From Tamlana flava (GTDB lineage: Bacteria > Bacteroidota > Bacteroidia > Flavobacteriales > Flavobacteriaceae), in contig NZ_JBGGTX010000002.1 in the NCBI RefSeq assembly GCF_041287255.1, forward strand, positions 248,001-312,000: DNA of 64,000 bases. Reading direction: 5' to 3'. The notes under the pieces are model-generated. The model was not told the origin of the DNA. It made no database searches and saw only the letters and a list, made by a program, of their open reading frames with translations. The translations under genes were made by a program, and so were the position numbers. Positions 27,305 to 35,949 of this stretch are shown in pieces. Positions within the stretch are counted from its first letter, which is position 1. Each line of letters starts with the position of its first letter.

Positions 27305-28054
27305 ATGAAAGTTAGAAACATAGTTTTGTCATTATTCCTATTGACCTTAATAGTAAGTTGCTCTACAGTAGAAAAACTGCATAAAAAACCTATAGGACTC
27401 ATTAATAGTGTTACTTATTTGAATTCATCGTTTAACAACCCAAATGCCGCCAATGGTTTTTTAGTCAACTATGAAAATAAGACTTATGGTATTACAGCAA
27501 AACATGTTTTGATAGTGGCAAAAACAGATGAAATGGAATTCATTGATTTTGAAGGAGGGCTAAAGGAATGGAAAATGCATCCAAAAAACGATACCACTAA
27601 ATATATTGTTATGGACAAGTTATTAAACTCTAACAGAAAAGATTCTCTTACTTGGAGTTATATGTCTAATAACCGAGACAGTTATGAAGATTGGTTAATT
27701 TTCTCAGTCAAAGAAAACAAGTCAAACCATAAACCTCTAAAATTTAGAAGTAACCAGCTCATAAAAGGTGAGAATTTATATGTAATTGGCTGGTCTTATG
27801 CGGATACCGTAGGATCACAACGTATATATGAGTACACATACAAAAAAACGGAAAAAAATTATCATCAACTAATACAAAAAAATGGTCCTACTAGTTTAAG
27901 TGGCTTAAGTGGGTCTCCGATATTAGATGGGAAAGGGAAATTAGTGGGACTAGTGTCTGGAGGAGGGAAAAATGAAAAAACAAAAGAGGTAATCATAATA
28001 GCCACACCTGTAAAAAATATGCTTGAGTTTATTAAAGGAGTAAATAGAAGCTAA
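27305..28054 (+). CDS. Trypsin-like serine peptidase, lipoprotein
   Basis: A 249-residue protein with lipobox IVSC (Cys19). It has a chymotrypsin-fold triad in order: His67 in GITAKHVL, Asp129 in YEDWLIF, and Ser202 in GLSGSPILD, followed by GKLVGLVSGG. The compact size shows no PDZ domain. It may be an envelope-anchored protease or an inactive relative; all three residues are present. It stands alone between two inverted-repeat regions, so no operon partner informs its target. Confidence 0.75.
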   Translation: MKVRNIVLSLFLLTLIVSCSTVEKLHKKPIGLINSVTYLNSSFNNPNAANGFLVNYENKTYGITAKHVLIVAKTDEMEFIDFEGGLKEWKMHPKNDTTKYIVMDKLLNSNRKDSLTWSYMSNNRDSYEDWLIFSVKENKSNHKPLKFRSNQLIKGENLYVIGWSYADTVGSQRIYEYTYKKTEKNYHQLIQKNGPTSLSGLSGSPILDGKGKLVGLVSGGGKNEKTKEVIIIATPVKNMLEFIKGVNRS

Positions 28055-28114
28055 CATTGTATTTTGAGCATAACACCCTGCAAGATCTAACACTCAATAT
28101 ACTAACCGTTAGGC
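28051..28114. repeat. Cassette-junction-like inverted repeat (S2)
   Basis: The outer ends CTAAC (28051-28055, overlapping the peptidase stop) and GTTAG (28108-28112) are inverted. The inner arms GTATTTTGAG and CTCAATATAC pair with one mismatch. The right end GTTAGGC fits the GTTRRRY core of integron attC sites. At 64 nt it is in the attC size range. Confidence 0.45.
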
Positions 28115-28183
28115 ACAATTAGAGATCAACGAATAAATCAATTATAAATTCTTCTATCTTTAACATAATCTAAAAACATCATT

Positions 28184-29254
28184 ATGAGAAATTACATTTA
28201 CTTTTTATTATTTTTCATTTTCACTTTAATGAACTGTAATTCCCCAAAATCATACGATGAAATTAACAATAAAGAAGAATCAAAAAATCAACCCACTTTT
28301 TTAACATTTCAAAAAGAAAATTTATTTCCTGGTGATGGTAGCTTACTCAGAGCTGAAGATGGAGTATCATTGGAAGATGGACGAATTATCGTAGTTGACC
28401 AAGCGAAAGGTCTTCGATTAATTGAGAAAGACGGTAATAATCGGCCATTCGGTGATTTTTCCGCAGCTGGCTTCCTTCACCTTCCTCCTGAACGAATAGC
28501 AGGTCCGAATGGAATGATTTTAGAACATGATGGACAACATATCTTAATGTCTGATGTTGCAGATGGAAAGATTTATCGAATAAATGTAGCTACAGAAAAA
28601 GTAGAAATGATTTATGACCATCCGTTTGGCGTGAATACGATTTATAGAGATAAAACGGGAGCATTATGGTTTTCTCAATCCGCCGAGAGCAATAATTTAG
28701 GAGAAATGTTTCAGGCTGCCAATTTGCCTGTTCCAACTGGTGCTATTTTTAGAATGGCCGATTTAAAAAGTGCTCCAGTTAAAATTTTGGATAGTCTTTA
28801 TTTTGCGAATGGGATAACTATGGATAAGGACGAAAAACATCTGTTTGTCGCTGAAACCATGATGGATAGAGTGCATAAATTAGAAGTTGATAATAAAACT
28901 GGTGAAGTAAATTATATTGGTGTGGTAGCCAATGTCGGAACGCCTGATAATTTATTAATTGATAAAGAAGGGCGATTAATCGTGGCATCTCCATTATATA
29001 ATCAGGTAGTTGCAGTCGATTTTAAAAATCATTCTCAACATATAATTTTTGATGGTTCCACAAAAGATAATTTAAAGATTACAAATGAATGGAACAGAAG
29101 AAGTCATTTAGGAATAGAGAGGCTTGAATTACTTTCTCCAGATTTGTTTAATCCACTTCCGGGATTACTAACAGGAATGTTCTACTCAAATGATGGTCAA
29201 ACTCTATACATAGCAAACTTAGGAAATGACCTATTGAAATTAGACTATAAATAA
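28184..29254 (+). CDS. SMP-30/gluconolactonase-like beta-propeller lipoprotein
   Basis: A 356-residue protein with a lipoprotein signal (LMNC, Cys18) and a six-bladed SMP-30/LRE-type propeller. Blocks include GVSLEDGRIIVVD, AGPNGMILEHDG, GVNTIYRDKTGALWFS, FANGITMDKDEKHLFVAET, VGTPDNLLIDKEGRLIVASP and a final NDGQTLYIANLGND. Members of this fold hydrolyse sugar lactones or other esters with a divalent metal, or only bind ligand. The FANGIT and TPDNLL blocks carry the usual metal-ligand Asn/Asp positions. It is cell-envelope anchored and lies alone between S2 and S3. Confidence 0.75.
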   Translation: MRNYIYFLLFFIFTLMNCNSPKSYDEINNKEESKNQPTFLTFQKENLFPGDGSLLRAEDGVSLEDGRIIVVDQAKGLRLIEKDGNNRPFGDFSAAGFLHLPPERIAGPNGMILEHDGQHILMSDVADGKIYRINVATEKVEMIYDHPFGVNTIYRDKTGALWFSQSAESNNLGEMFQAANLPVPTGAIFRMADLKSAPVKILDSLYFANGITMDKDEKHLFVAETMMDRVHKLEVDNKTGEVNYIGVVANVGTPDNLLIDKEGRLIVASPLYNQVVAVDFKNHSQHIIFDGSTKDNLKITNEWNRRSHLGIERLELLSPDLFNPLPGLLTGMFYSNDGQTLYIANLGNDLLKLDYK

Positions 29255-29258
29255 CTGT

Positions 29259-29385
29259 GCCTAACAACGTGTATAATTCATTGCTTCTGATTTTCCTTCG
29301 GAAAATCCTCGCGCTGAATTATTGCCAGTTTTATTTACTAACTTAGTGCCAAACCCACGCAACAAATCATACACAAACCGCTATA
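29259..29385. repeat. Cassette-junction-like inverted repeat (S3)
   Basis: It starts GCCTAAC (29259-29265), which fits RYYYAAC, then GTGTAT (29269-29274), which pairs with ATACAC (29369-29374). Inside is a perfect hairpin GATTTTCC/GGAAAATC (29289-29307) framed by AATTCA/TGAATT. The right end is degenerate (ACCGCTATAG instead of a clean GTTAG). Confidence 0.45.
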
Positions 29386-29412
29386 GTCAATATTTCCCTT
29401 GCACCATTTAAT

Positions 29413-31098
29413 ATGAATACCATTCAATTATCAAAACTAGTTTCGTGTGTAGTGCTCCAATTATGTTGCATATCCCTTCAAGCGCAAAATGCAAGACTGA
29501 GTCTAAGGATTCTGGATGATACGGGGAAAGAAACAGCCGCCAGGGTTCAGATTAAAGACAATGAAAATAATTTCTACATTGCAGAAGATGCGTTGATTGC
29601 AGGTGGTGATTGCGACATGAGCGATGAGGGAGCCCAGTTAACTGATATTGAATCTATATTAAAGTTGTTCAACAAAAAAATTGCTAATCCTTATTTCAAC
29701 TCATCTCAGTTCTATTCTGATGGATCTTCCTCCATTACCCAATTACCGGAGACTGTTTATATCATGGCCTTCAAAGGTTCGGAGTTCATTGTATCGATAG
29801 ATACGGTGACACTTATTCCAGATTCAATCACTACCCATACTATCCAGTTGTCGCGATGGACAAATATGCGTAATCGAAACTGGTACAGTGCTGATGACCA
29901 TTTGCATATACCGCGTCCCATTCCTGAAATGAACCCTCACATTTCCAAAATGATGCAGGCGGAGGATATACATGTCGGAAATCTATTGCAGTCAGGAAAA
30001 GTCAAGAATTTTAAAATGGCCGAACAATATGCCTTTGGATCGGAAAGCATTTATGAAGAGAATGGATACCTTTTGGCAAGTGGTCAGGAAAACCCTAGAA
30101 CTCACATTTTAGGTCATTCGATCTCATTAGGTGCAGAAAAGGCACTATTCAATTTAGAGAAGTATATGGTCTATCGGTTGATTTGGGAAGAATCCGTAGA
30201 GTATGGAGGTCTCAATGGATTTGCTCACGCATGGAGTGATGAAGCGGCCGGGCCCTCTCCCGAGGTTGGCATGGCCATCGTACTTCCGCATGACCTGATG
30301 CACTTTATCGAAGTACTGCAATTCAATCGAAGCGATTACCGTAGTTGGTATGACGTCCTCAACCTTGGGTTTAAGGTGACTCCAACTGCGGGTACAGATT
30401 ATCCTTGTGCTGATCAGTCAATACCCGGTCACGAACGTTTTTATACAAAAGTGGATGGAGACTTCACATTCGAAAACTGGCTAAAAGGCATTGAAAAGGG
30501 TAAGACTTTTGTGACCACCGGGCCTGTCTTGGATTTTCAAGTGAATGGACAAGAAATGGGTAGCGAGCTTGAATTGAAAGTTGGCGATAGCATATCTGTC
30601 TCAGGATGGGTTAAATTTGATACTTCAGCTGACAATCTGAACTTTATTGAAATTATTGAAAATGGTCGAGCAATAAAAAAGATTTCACGGGTAAGTACTA
30701 CTGACTCATTGGGTTTCGAGTTCTTGCATGCTGTTAAATCCTCAGGTTGGTTGGCCCTGCGTGGATATGGTGATAAGATTCAAGAAAATTTATATCCTTT
30801 TCCCGCTCATCTGGACATTCTAAAAGCTACCACTAACTTTCATTCAGCCCCCATTTACCTGGATATTTTGAGCAAACAAAATCCCGAAACCTCAGCAACT
30901 GCAAGTAGTTGGTTGCAACGTATTCTTGACCTAAAAAGAATGCTGGAACCTCAGAATCTGGAGTTTCTGGCTGAAAAGATCATGAATCCTTGGCACGGGG
31001 TTACAGAGGATGTTTTACTGAGCAGCAAAGAAACACTTATTGAAGATTTGGACTATGCAGAGCAATTCTTTCGAGGGTTGATTGAAGGTAAAGAATAA
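29413..31098 (+). CDS. CehA/McbA-family (PHP-like) metallohydrolase, secreted
   Basis: A 561-residue protein with signal peptide about 1-25 (ending SLQAQ). After an N-terminal beta domain, the catalytic part starts with NWYSADDHLHIPRP (His163, His165), the first metal motif of the PHP-like CehA/McbA group. Further motifs are GGLNGFAHAW, AIVLPHDLMHFIEVLQFNR and TPTAGTDYPCADQSI. A C-terminal beta domain follows about residue 370. These enzymes hydrolyse phosphoesters, carbamates or similar bonds with two metals; the substrate here is unknown. The gene is visibly richer in G+C than its neighbours (for example around 30238-30290), pointing to separate acquisition. Confidence 0.75.
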   Translation: MNTIQLSKLVSCVVLQLCCISLQAQNARLSLRILDDTGKETAARVQIKDNENNFYIAEDALIAGGDCDMSDEGAQLTDIESILKLFNKKIANPYFNSSQFYSDGSSSITQLPETVYIMAFKGSEFIVSIDTVTLIPDSITTHTIQLSRWTNMRNRNWYSADDHLHIPRPIPEMNPHISKMMQAEDIHVGNLLQSGKVKNFKMAEQYAFGSESIYEENGYLLASGQENPRTHILGHSISLGAEKALFNLEKYMVYRLIWEESVEYGGLNGFAHAWSDEAAGPSPEVGMAIVLPHDLMHFIEVLQFNRSDYRSWYDVLNLGFKVTPTAGTDYPCADQSIPGHERFYTKVDGDFTFENWLKGIEKGKTFVTTGPVLDFQVNGQEMGSELELKVGDSISVSGWVKFDTSADNLNFIEIIENGRAIKKISRVSTTDSLGFEFLHAVKSSGWLALRGYGDKIQENLYPFPAHLDILKATTNFHSAPIYLDILSKQNPETSATASSWLQRILDLKRMLEPQNLEFLAEKIMNPWHGVTEDVLLSSKETLIEDLDYAEQFFRGLIEGKE

Positions 31099-31106
31099 AT
31101 GATTAT

Positions 31107-31220
31107 AACAAACACTAAAATGAATATGCGAGCTGAGCTATTTGATATGACAATGCGAACTGGAAACTTCTGTGCTTATAGCAACTGGGACGTATACTCA
31201 TTTTAGTTGAGCGTTGGGAG
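31107..31220. repeat. Cassette-junction-like inverted repeat (S4)
   Basis: ACTAAAATGAATATGC (31114-31129) pairs with GTATACTCATTTTAGT (31192-31207), 14 of 16 positions, followed by GCGTTGGGAGC. It lies between the CehA-like gene and the MFS gene. It has the same architecture as S1-S3. Confidence 0.45.
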
Positions 31221-31223
31221 CAA

Positions 31224-32441
31224 TTGAAAAAACCAAACGTGAGACAATCTAAATTAATACTTCCAATAGTCGTAACATCACAGTTTTGTTGTACATCACT
31301 TTGGTTTGCAGGGAATGGAGTGATGAGCGAACTTATTGTTAATTTCAACCTTAAAGCCAGTGCTTTAGGACATTTAACATCAGCCGTGCAATTCGGATTT
31401 ATTTTAGGCACCCTAATTTTCGCAATTTTTACTATTTCAGACCGTTTTTCACCTTCAAAAGTATTTTTGTCCTGTGCTTTACTTGGGGCCATATTCAATG
31501 TTGGAGTAATATGGGAGGGAAACAATTTGGCTAGTATCCTTTCACTTCGTTTTATTACTGGCTTCTTTTTAGCAGGCATATACCCTGTGGGGATGAAAAT
31601 TGCCGCTGATTATTATGAAAAAGGACTAGGTAAGTCACTTGGTTTTTTAGTTGGTGCATTAGTTGTTGGTACTGCATTTCCTCATTTAGTAAAAGTAATG
31701 ACCGAAGCATTTCCATGGAAATTTGTGTTCCTATTTACTTCAACTATTGCCATAATTGGCGGTATCTTGATGCTGATAATGGTTCCAGATGGGCCATACC
31801 GAAAATCTGGAAATAAATTAAACATATCAGCTTTTTTTGGTGTATTTCGGAATCGTAAATTTCGTTCTGCAGCCTTCGGTTATTTTGGACACATGTGGGA
31901 GTTGTATGCATTTTGGGCCTTTGTGCCTATTATATTAAAGACGTATAGCTTAGAACATCCCGAAGTAACATTCAATATTCCGTTATTATCTTTCATGATT
32001 ATTGGGATAGGTGGATTAGCCTGTATATTAGGCGGGTATCTTGCACAAAGAGCTGGGACTAAACGAATAGCATCCATAGTATTAATCTTATCATGTGGAT
32101 GTTGCCTCGTTTCATCATTGTTCTTTATGACTCAATCTGAAACTTTGTTTATTGGTTTTCTTATTTTTTGGGGAATGGTTGTGATAGCAGATTCGCCTCT
32201 TTTTTCAACTTTAGTGGCCCAAAATGCATCAGGCGAAATAAAAGGGACAGCACTTACAATTGTAAATTGTGTTGGCTTCTCAATTACAATTATCAGTATC
32301 CAACTTCTGAATGTATTACAAGATTTAATGAATCCGAAGTACATATATACGGTGTTAGCAATAGGACCTATCTTAGGTTTGATAGCATTACTCGAAAGAA
32401 AAAAACTGCACCCAACAAAACCTAAACTGCATAGATTATGA
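31224..32441 (+). CDS. Major facilitator superfamily transporter
   Basis: A 405-residue inner-membrane protein with about 12 hydrophobic segments, read from a TTG start (KKPNVRQSKLILPIVV); no ATG start is available upstream. The first half has a signature loop region (SDRFSPSKVF) and RFITGFFLAGIYPVGMKIAADYY; the second half has LAQRAGTKRIASIV. It probably moves a small organic solute; no substrate can be named. Its stop overlaps the ATG of the next gene by 4 bases, so the two are translated together. The partner enzyme suggests uptake of an ester or lactone. Confidence 0.85.
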   Translation: MKKPNVRQSKLILPIVVTSQFCCTSLWFAGNGVMSELIVNFNLKASALGHLTSAVQFGFILGTLIFAIFTISDRFSPSKVFLSCALLGAIFNVGVIWEGNNLASILSLRFITGFFLAGIYPVGMKIAADYYEKGLGKSLGFLVGALVVGTAFPHLVKVMTEAFPWKFVFLFTSTIAIIGGILMLIMVPDGPYRKSGNKLNISAFFGVFRNRKFRSAAFGYFGHMWELYAFWAFVPIILKTYSLEHPEVTFNIPLLSFMIIGIGGLACILGGYLAQRAGTKRIASIVLILSCGCCLVSSLFFMTQSETLFIGFLIFWGMVVIADSPLFSTLVAQNASGEIKGTALTIVNCVGFSITIISIQLLNVLQDLMNPKYIYTVLAIGPILGLIALLERKKLHPTKPKLHRL

Positions 32442-33247
32442 AGCTAAAAATAATTACGTCAAGTCTTTTCTTATTCATTTTGTTCGCTGATTGTTTTAAT
32501 ACTCATGCACAAGAACTTCATGAAAGAATTAAGGCAAATCACAAAATTTATATCCCAGAAGGCAAAGGACCCTTTCCAGTTGTTATCGCTTTTCCAGGTT
32601 GTAGCGGAGTTTCATTGAATGGTCAAGAAACTGATGCAGGACGACCTGGCGACGAGGCTGATAGACTTTTCCGCAGACACTATTCACGGATGGCTATAAG
32701 GCTACAAGAAGCTAGCTACATGGTCTTATTGGTTGACTATTTAACTTCAGAAAGTATATCAAATACATGTGGTTGGGAAATTCATCCAAAACGAGTTGGT
32801 GAATACGTCAGTGATGCCATATCATTTGTGAGAACGATTCCGAATAGTGATTTAACCAGAATTAATGTAATTGGTTGGTCACATGGAGGTGAAGGAGTCT
32901 TGGCGTGGCTTGACAAATTAGAACAAGAAGCAAGGGGTGTTAAATCAGCCATTGCCGTCTACCCAGGATGCAGTTCAATTAAACCTTGGAAAACCTCACT
33001 TCCTGTACTAATGATTCTTGGTGAGGCAGATGATATTGCACTACCAGATATTTGTAATACATTGGTACAATCACTACCAAACAAAACTAATGTTTTTGTG
33101 AGAAGCTATCCAAACGCTCGTCATGGATTTGATTTGACCGAAGGTCCGACAGTATTACCAGTTGGCAAAAATCTAAATATAGGTAGAAATCAAAAAGCTG
33201 GTGATAATGCATGGAATGAGATTTTTAATTTTCTTGAAAACAATTAA
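32438..33247 (+). CDS. Dienelactone-hydrolase-like alpha/beta hydrolase, secreted
   Basis: A 269-residue protein with signal peptide about 1-24 (ending NTHAQE). The alpha/beta hydrolase pattern is: oxyanion region VVIAFPGCSGVS, nucleophile Ser in GWSHGGEG, Asp in ILGEADDIALP and His in NARHGFDLTEG. Cys residues (CSG, NTCGW, GCSS, DICN) may form disulfides. Classical dienelactone hydrolases use Cys as nucleophile, so this Ser form is probably an esterase. It is translationally coupled to the MFS gene. Confidence 0.8.
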   Translation: MKLKIITSSLFLFILFADCFNTHAQELHERIKANHKIYIPEGKGPFPVVIAFPGCSGVSLNGQETDAGRPGDEADRLFRRHYSRMAIRLQEASYMVLLVDYLTSESISNTCGWEIHPKRVGEYVSDAISFVRTIPNSDLTRINVIGWSHGGEGVLAWLDKLEQEARGVKSAIAVYPGCSSIKPWKTSLPVLMILGEADDIALPDICNTLVQSLPNKTNVFVRSYPNARHGFDLTEGPTVLPVGKNLNIGRNQKAGDNAWNEIFNFLENN

Positions 33248-33296
33248 GATAATACAGAATAACAATTTTTATAATCCAATTTAAAAATTAAAGAAG

Positions 33297-33327
33297 AGCT
33301 AACCACTCCCCTTTAACCTATTTAGCT
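33297..33327 (-). pseudogene. Scrap of an integrase 3' end
   Basis: These 31 bases match 34008-34038, the 3' end of the intact integrase gene, in 27 positions and the same orientation. On the minus strand they read NRLKGSG-stop, against NRLKGSS-stop in the intact gene. It is probably the remains of another integrase copy, so direct repeats flank the NTF2-like gene at 33460-33882. Confidence 0.5.
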
Positions 33328-33402
33328 ACAATAACTTTAAAAATATCCTTTCTAAGGATTTAATAACCTGCAAAAGCAAGCAAATTTATCTTTAAAAATA
33401 CC

Positions 33403-33410
33403 TATATTTG
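33403..33410 (+). promoter_or_regulatory. Probable -7 promoter element for the NTF2-like gene
   Basis: TATATTTG, a full match to TAnnTTTG, 50 nt before the ATG at 33460. No clear -33 TTG was seen. Confidence 0.4.
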
Positions 33411-33459
33411 AGATTACCTTACTACTGTTAAGAGCATACCTGCTTTTAAATTTATTATT

Positions 33460-33882
33460 ATGAAAACATTATTATTTTCTCTTGCACTTATTTTTAGTGT
33501 TACAATGTCATTCGCCCAAACTAGCGAAAGTTTAAAAGCAAGAATTCAAGAACATTACAAAGCTATTCATTCTGGCAGTGATACACTTTGGTCCCATCAT
33601 TTGGATGAATTCACTATTTTCCCCTCCGATGGTAAAGCGCTATTAGAGCCTGGATTCCAAAAAACATTTGAAAACATGGGAGCTACCATGAAATTACCTA
33701 AGCCCAATGTTACTATGAAACATTTTAGTTCCCAAATATATAATAATGTTGGAGTTGCTACTTTTTATTTGGATGGTTCTTATGGTGAGGAACATGGTTT
33801 ATACAGAGTTACAGCAGTATGGGTTTGGAAAGATGGGGTGTGGTTGGAAGCACATCACCATGAGTCTAGATTAATAAATTAA
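33460..33882 (+). CDS. Secreted NTF2-like (SnoaL/DUF4440-type) protein
   Basis: A 140-residue protein with signal peptide about 1-19 (ending MSFAQ), followed by a single cone-fold domain: SLKARIQEHYKAIHSGSD, WSHHLDEFTIFPSDGKAL, NNVGVATFYLDGSYGEEHGLYRVTAVWVWKDGVWLEAHHHES. This is the NTF2-like pattern of an N-terminal helix and curved sheet ending in a His-rich strand. Such proteins are ligand-binding or small isomerase/hydrolase folds; the function here is unknown. It has its own promoter and lies between two copies of the integrase 3' end. Confidence 0.75.
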   Translation: MKTLLFSLALIFSVTMSFAQTSESLKARIQEHYKAIHSGSDTLWSHHLDEFTIFPSDGKALLEPGFQKTFENMGATMKLPKPNVTMKHFSSQIYNNVGVATFYLDGSYGEEHGLYRVTAVWVWKDGVWLEAHHHESRLIN

Positions 33883-34009
33883 TTAAACAAAAATGTAAAC
33901 TTTAAATCCACCCTTTTGTCTCAAATCTACCCTTACCTTAGCACTTAAATCATGTTGAACCTAATGTTTAAGGCATCTTATAATTATTTGAAAGTTAAGA
34001 AAAGGGCAG

Positions 34010-35212
34010 CTAACTACTCCCCTTTAATCTGTTTATCTCCATACTAATCCTCTTCTCTACCACTTTCCCATAGCTATCCTGGGTTATCTTCATATTGCTG
34101 TGCCCCAACAGTTCACTAACAATCACCATCGGAACATCATTATACAACAATACTGTACTTGCAAAAGTCCTCCTAGCCATATGGGTGGTTAGCTTTTTAT
34201 CAATACCTAAAATAGCTCCAATCTCCTTTAAATAAGAATTATACTTTTGGTTAGTTATTCTTGGGAAAATATATACCCTATTACCAAAATATAAATCCAA
34301 TACTGCTTCTGCCTCAGGCAACAACGGTATAGAAAGAGCTTTTGACGTTTTCTGCCTTTGCATTTTAATCCATCTATTGCCATCAAAACCAATTACAATA
34401 TGTTTGGGCTCCAAATCCATAAGTTCCCTATAGGGTAATCCTGTATAGCAACAAAACACAAACAGGTCCTTTACAAACTTCAACCTGGGTTGTGAAAACT
34501 CATGATTTTCTAGCTTTTTAAGCTCTTCTGGAGAAAGGAATACTATACTGTTCTTGGTTCTTTTAGCCTTGTAGAGCATAAACGGGTCTTTATCTAAATT
34601 CCCTTGTGCTACAGCAATCCTAATAGGCTTTCTAAAGCGCTGTATCATCTTGTTTATAGTTGCTTGGCCCAAGCCTTTCTCTGTCTTTAAATAGTACTCA
34701 AAATCAGCCAGAAATTGTAATTTCAGCTTTTTTAAAGGATAATCATTGCGATTGTACTTATGCTTTATAAATGCTTTTACATGTTTAAAGGCATAGTCAA
34801 ATTTTACCCAAGTTCCTCTTTGAACATCAATACCAATAAGCTTTTTTAAAGATTCTAGATAATGTTTAAAGGTTTCAAGAACTTCTTGTTGCTTTTGGGT
34901 TTTTTCTCCCTTATATAGGAGGTATATGTCTTCTACGGTAAAGGTTTCTTCCTTGACCTGTAGCATCAAAAAAGCCTGACTAAGTTTGGTCTTAATCAGG
35001 CTCAATTGTGTGTTCTTTAGTTCTGCATCAGGTTCTGGTGGTTTGGCCAGTTGTTGTTTGGAGTTCCAGTTTATTGGGTTTATAAATAGCCCTGTTGAGA
35101 ACTCCTTTCTCGCTTTATAATAGGTTATTCTGCATTTAATAGCAGCTTCACCTTTTTTGTTTAATCTATTTTTTGTTAATAGAAATAGAATCTTAATAAC
35201 TTGTTTTATCAT
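34010..35212 (-). CDS. Tyrosine recombinase/integrase
   Basis: A 400-residue integrase of the Bacteroidota ICE/phage type. It has an arm-binding N-terminal domain (about 1-95; KCRITYYKARKEFSTGLFI, INWNSKQ), a SAM-like core-binding domain (about 110-210) and a catalytic domain (about 220-395). Catalytic residues are visible: R262 in GLPYREL, K288, H344 and R347 in THMARRTFAS, H371 in LLGHSNMKITQDSYG and Y381. It should be active. It is 0.5 kb from tRNA-end copy B and 1.7 kb from the tRNA gene, fitting an element that integrates at the tRNA 3' end. No relaxase or conjugation genes are in the window. Confidence 0.93.
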   Translation of the reverse strand: MIKQVIKILFLLTKNRLNKKGEAAIKCRITYYKARKEFSTGLFINPINWNSKQQLAKPPEPDAELKNTQLSLIKTKLSQAFLMLQVKEETFTVEDIYLLYKGEKTQKQQEVLETFKHYLESLKKLIGIDVQRGTWVKFDYAFKHVKAFIKHKYNRNDYPLKKLKLQFLADFEYYLKTEKGLGQATINKMIQRFRKPIRIAVAQGNLDKDPFMLYKAKRTKNSIVFLSPEELKKLENHEFSQPRLKFVKDLFVFCCYTGLPYRELMDLEPKHIVIGFDGNRWIKMQRQKTSKALSIPLLPEAEAVLDLYFGNRVYIFPRITNQKYNSYLKEIGAILGIDKKLTTHMARRTFASTVLLYNDVPMVIVSELLGHSNMKITQDSYGKVVEKRISMEINRLKGSS

Positions 35213-35264
35213 AATTATTATTACTTTTTTAAAATGAATTATAAAACTATTTGAAGAGTTGATT

Positions 35265-35591
35265 ATGGGTAAAGTTGCTAATGAATCTGCATTCCTTTTT
35301 GAAGGATTCAGACCTTATGTTCCAAAGAAAAAATTACAAGATTATGATAATGAATTTTTGAGCAGAAAAGTTTATACAATTAAATTCATAACTGAGCTAA
35401 TAAAGAAATATGTAAATCTGAAATACTATCACAAAAGACCCAAAGACCCTAAAGATGGCTATTTATTTAATTTTTTTCTATTGGATTTTTCCATTAGAAA
35501 TTCCAAAACTGTAAAAGCTTTAAAAGATTTCAAGGAAACTAGAAGAACTATTGATAAAAATTTCATGTATATGAATGCATACCCAAAATAA
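35265..35591 (+). CDS. Hypothetical protein, island gene
   Basis: A 108-residue protein with ATG at 35265 (an in-frame TTG lies two codons upstream). It is basic and rich in Lys/Tyr/Phe: FLFEGFRPYVPKKKLQDYD, KFITELIKKYVNLKYYHKRPKDP, then LKDFKETRRTIDKNFMYMN. It has no signal peptide or known motif. It is divergent from the integrase gene with a 52-bp gap, a position often held by excisionase or regulator genes, but no helix-turn-helix is evident. The family is not recognised. Confidence 0.5.
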   Translation: MGKVANESAFLFEGFRPYVPKKKLQDYDNEFLSRKVYTIKFITELIKKYVNLKYYHKRPKDPKDGYLFNFFLLDFSIRNSKTVKALKDFKETRRTIDKNFMYMNAYPK

Positions 35592-35675
35592 TATCTTGCA
35601 CACCTAATAACACTCCTTTTTCTCAAAAAAACTTGGCAAGTTGACATTTAGAAGGAAAATGCAATCAATGCATAC

Positions 35676-35765
35676 AATGCAGTTATTTATAAATTGTAGC
35701 TCAATTTACTCCATAAAAAAAGCCCAAACTGCACATGTAATTCAGGCTTTTAGGTGGTCCCGCCT
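35676..35765 (-). repeat. 90-bp direct repeat, copy B (att-like)
   Basis: These 90 bases align without gaps to 36870-36959 with roughly 80 matches. The copy includes the upstream AATGCAgTTATTTATAAA, the terminator hairpin and the last 11 bases of the tRNA (GGTCCCGCCT side). After this point the tRNA sequence is lost. Same orientation as copies A and C. It is the closest copy to the integrase gene and a good candidate for an attachment-site half. Confidence 0.7.
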
Positions 35766-35949
35766 TTGGCTTCCTGTTTACTGCAAGATAATCTTCTTGC
35801 CAAAGGTAAGTGAACCGTTCAGTTTTGCCGACAAAAAGCATGGGAGCTACCTACATTTCACAATAAAATTTAAATAAAATTGTTAATAATGGGTAGGAAT
35901 TACGGACATTAAATTGTTACATACATATAATATTAAAACCAAATCTATT

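Noticed and set aside
27035..31220. Calling the repeat series a true integron
   Set aside because: No integron integrase or attI is in the window, and the core sites are only partly conserved, so it is kept as a hypothesis.
31115..31579. 154-codon minus-strand open frame across S4 and the start of the MFS gene
   Set aside because: It opposes good MFS coding sequence; the first part is the inverted repeat.
34010..35212. Calling the island a complete conjugative element or prophage
   Set aside because: Only integrase sequences are present; no relaxase, mating-pair, capsid or replication genes were seen.
35641..35877. 78-codon open frame covering tRNA-end copy B
   Set aside because: It translates the repeat and terminator and shows no protein character.
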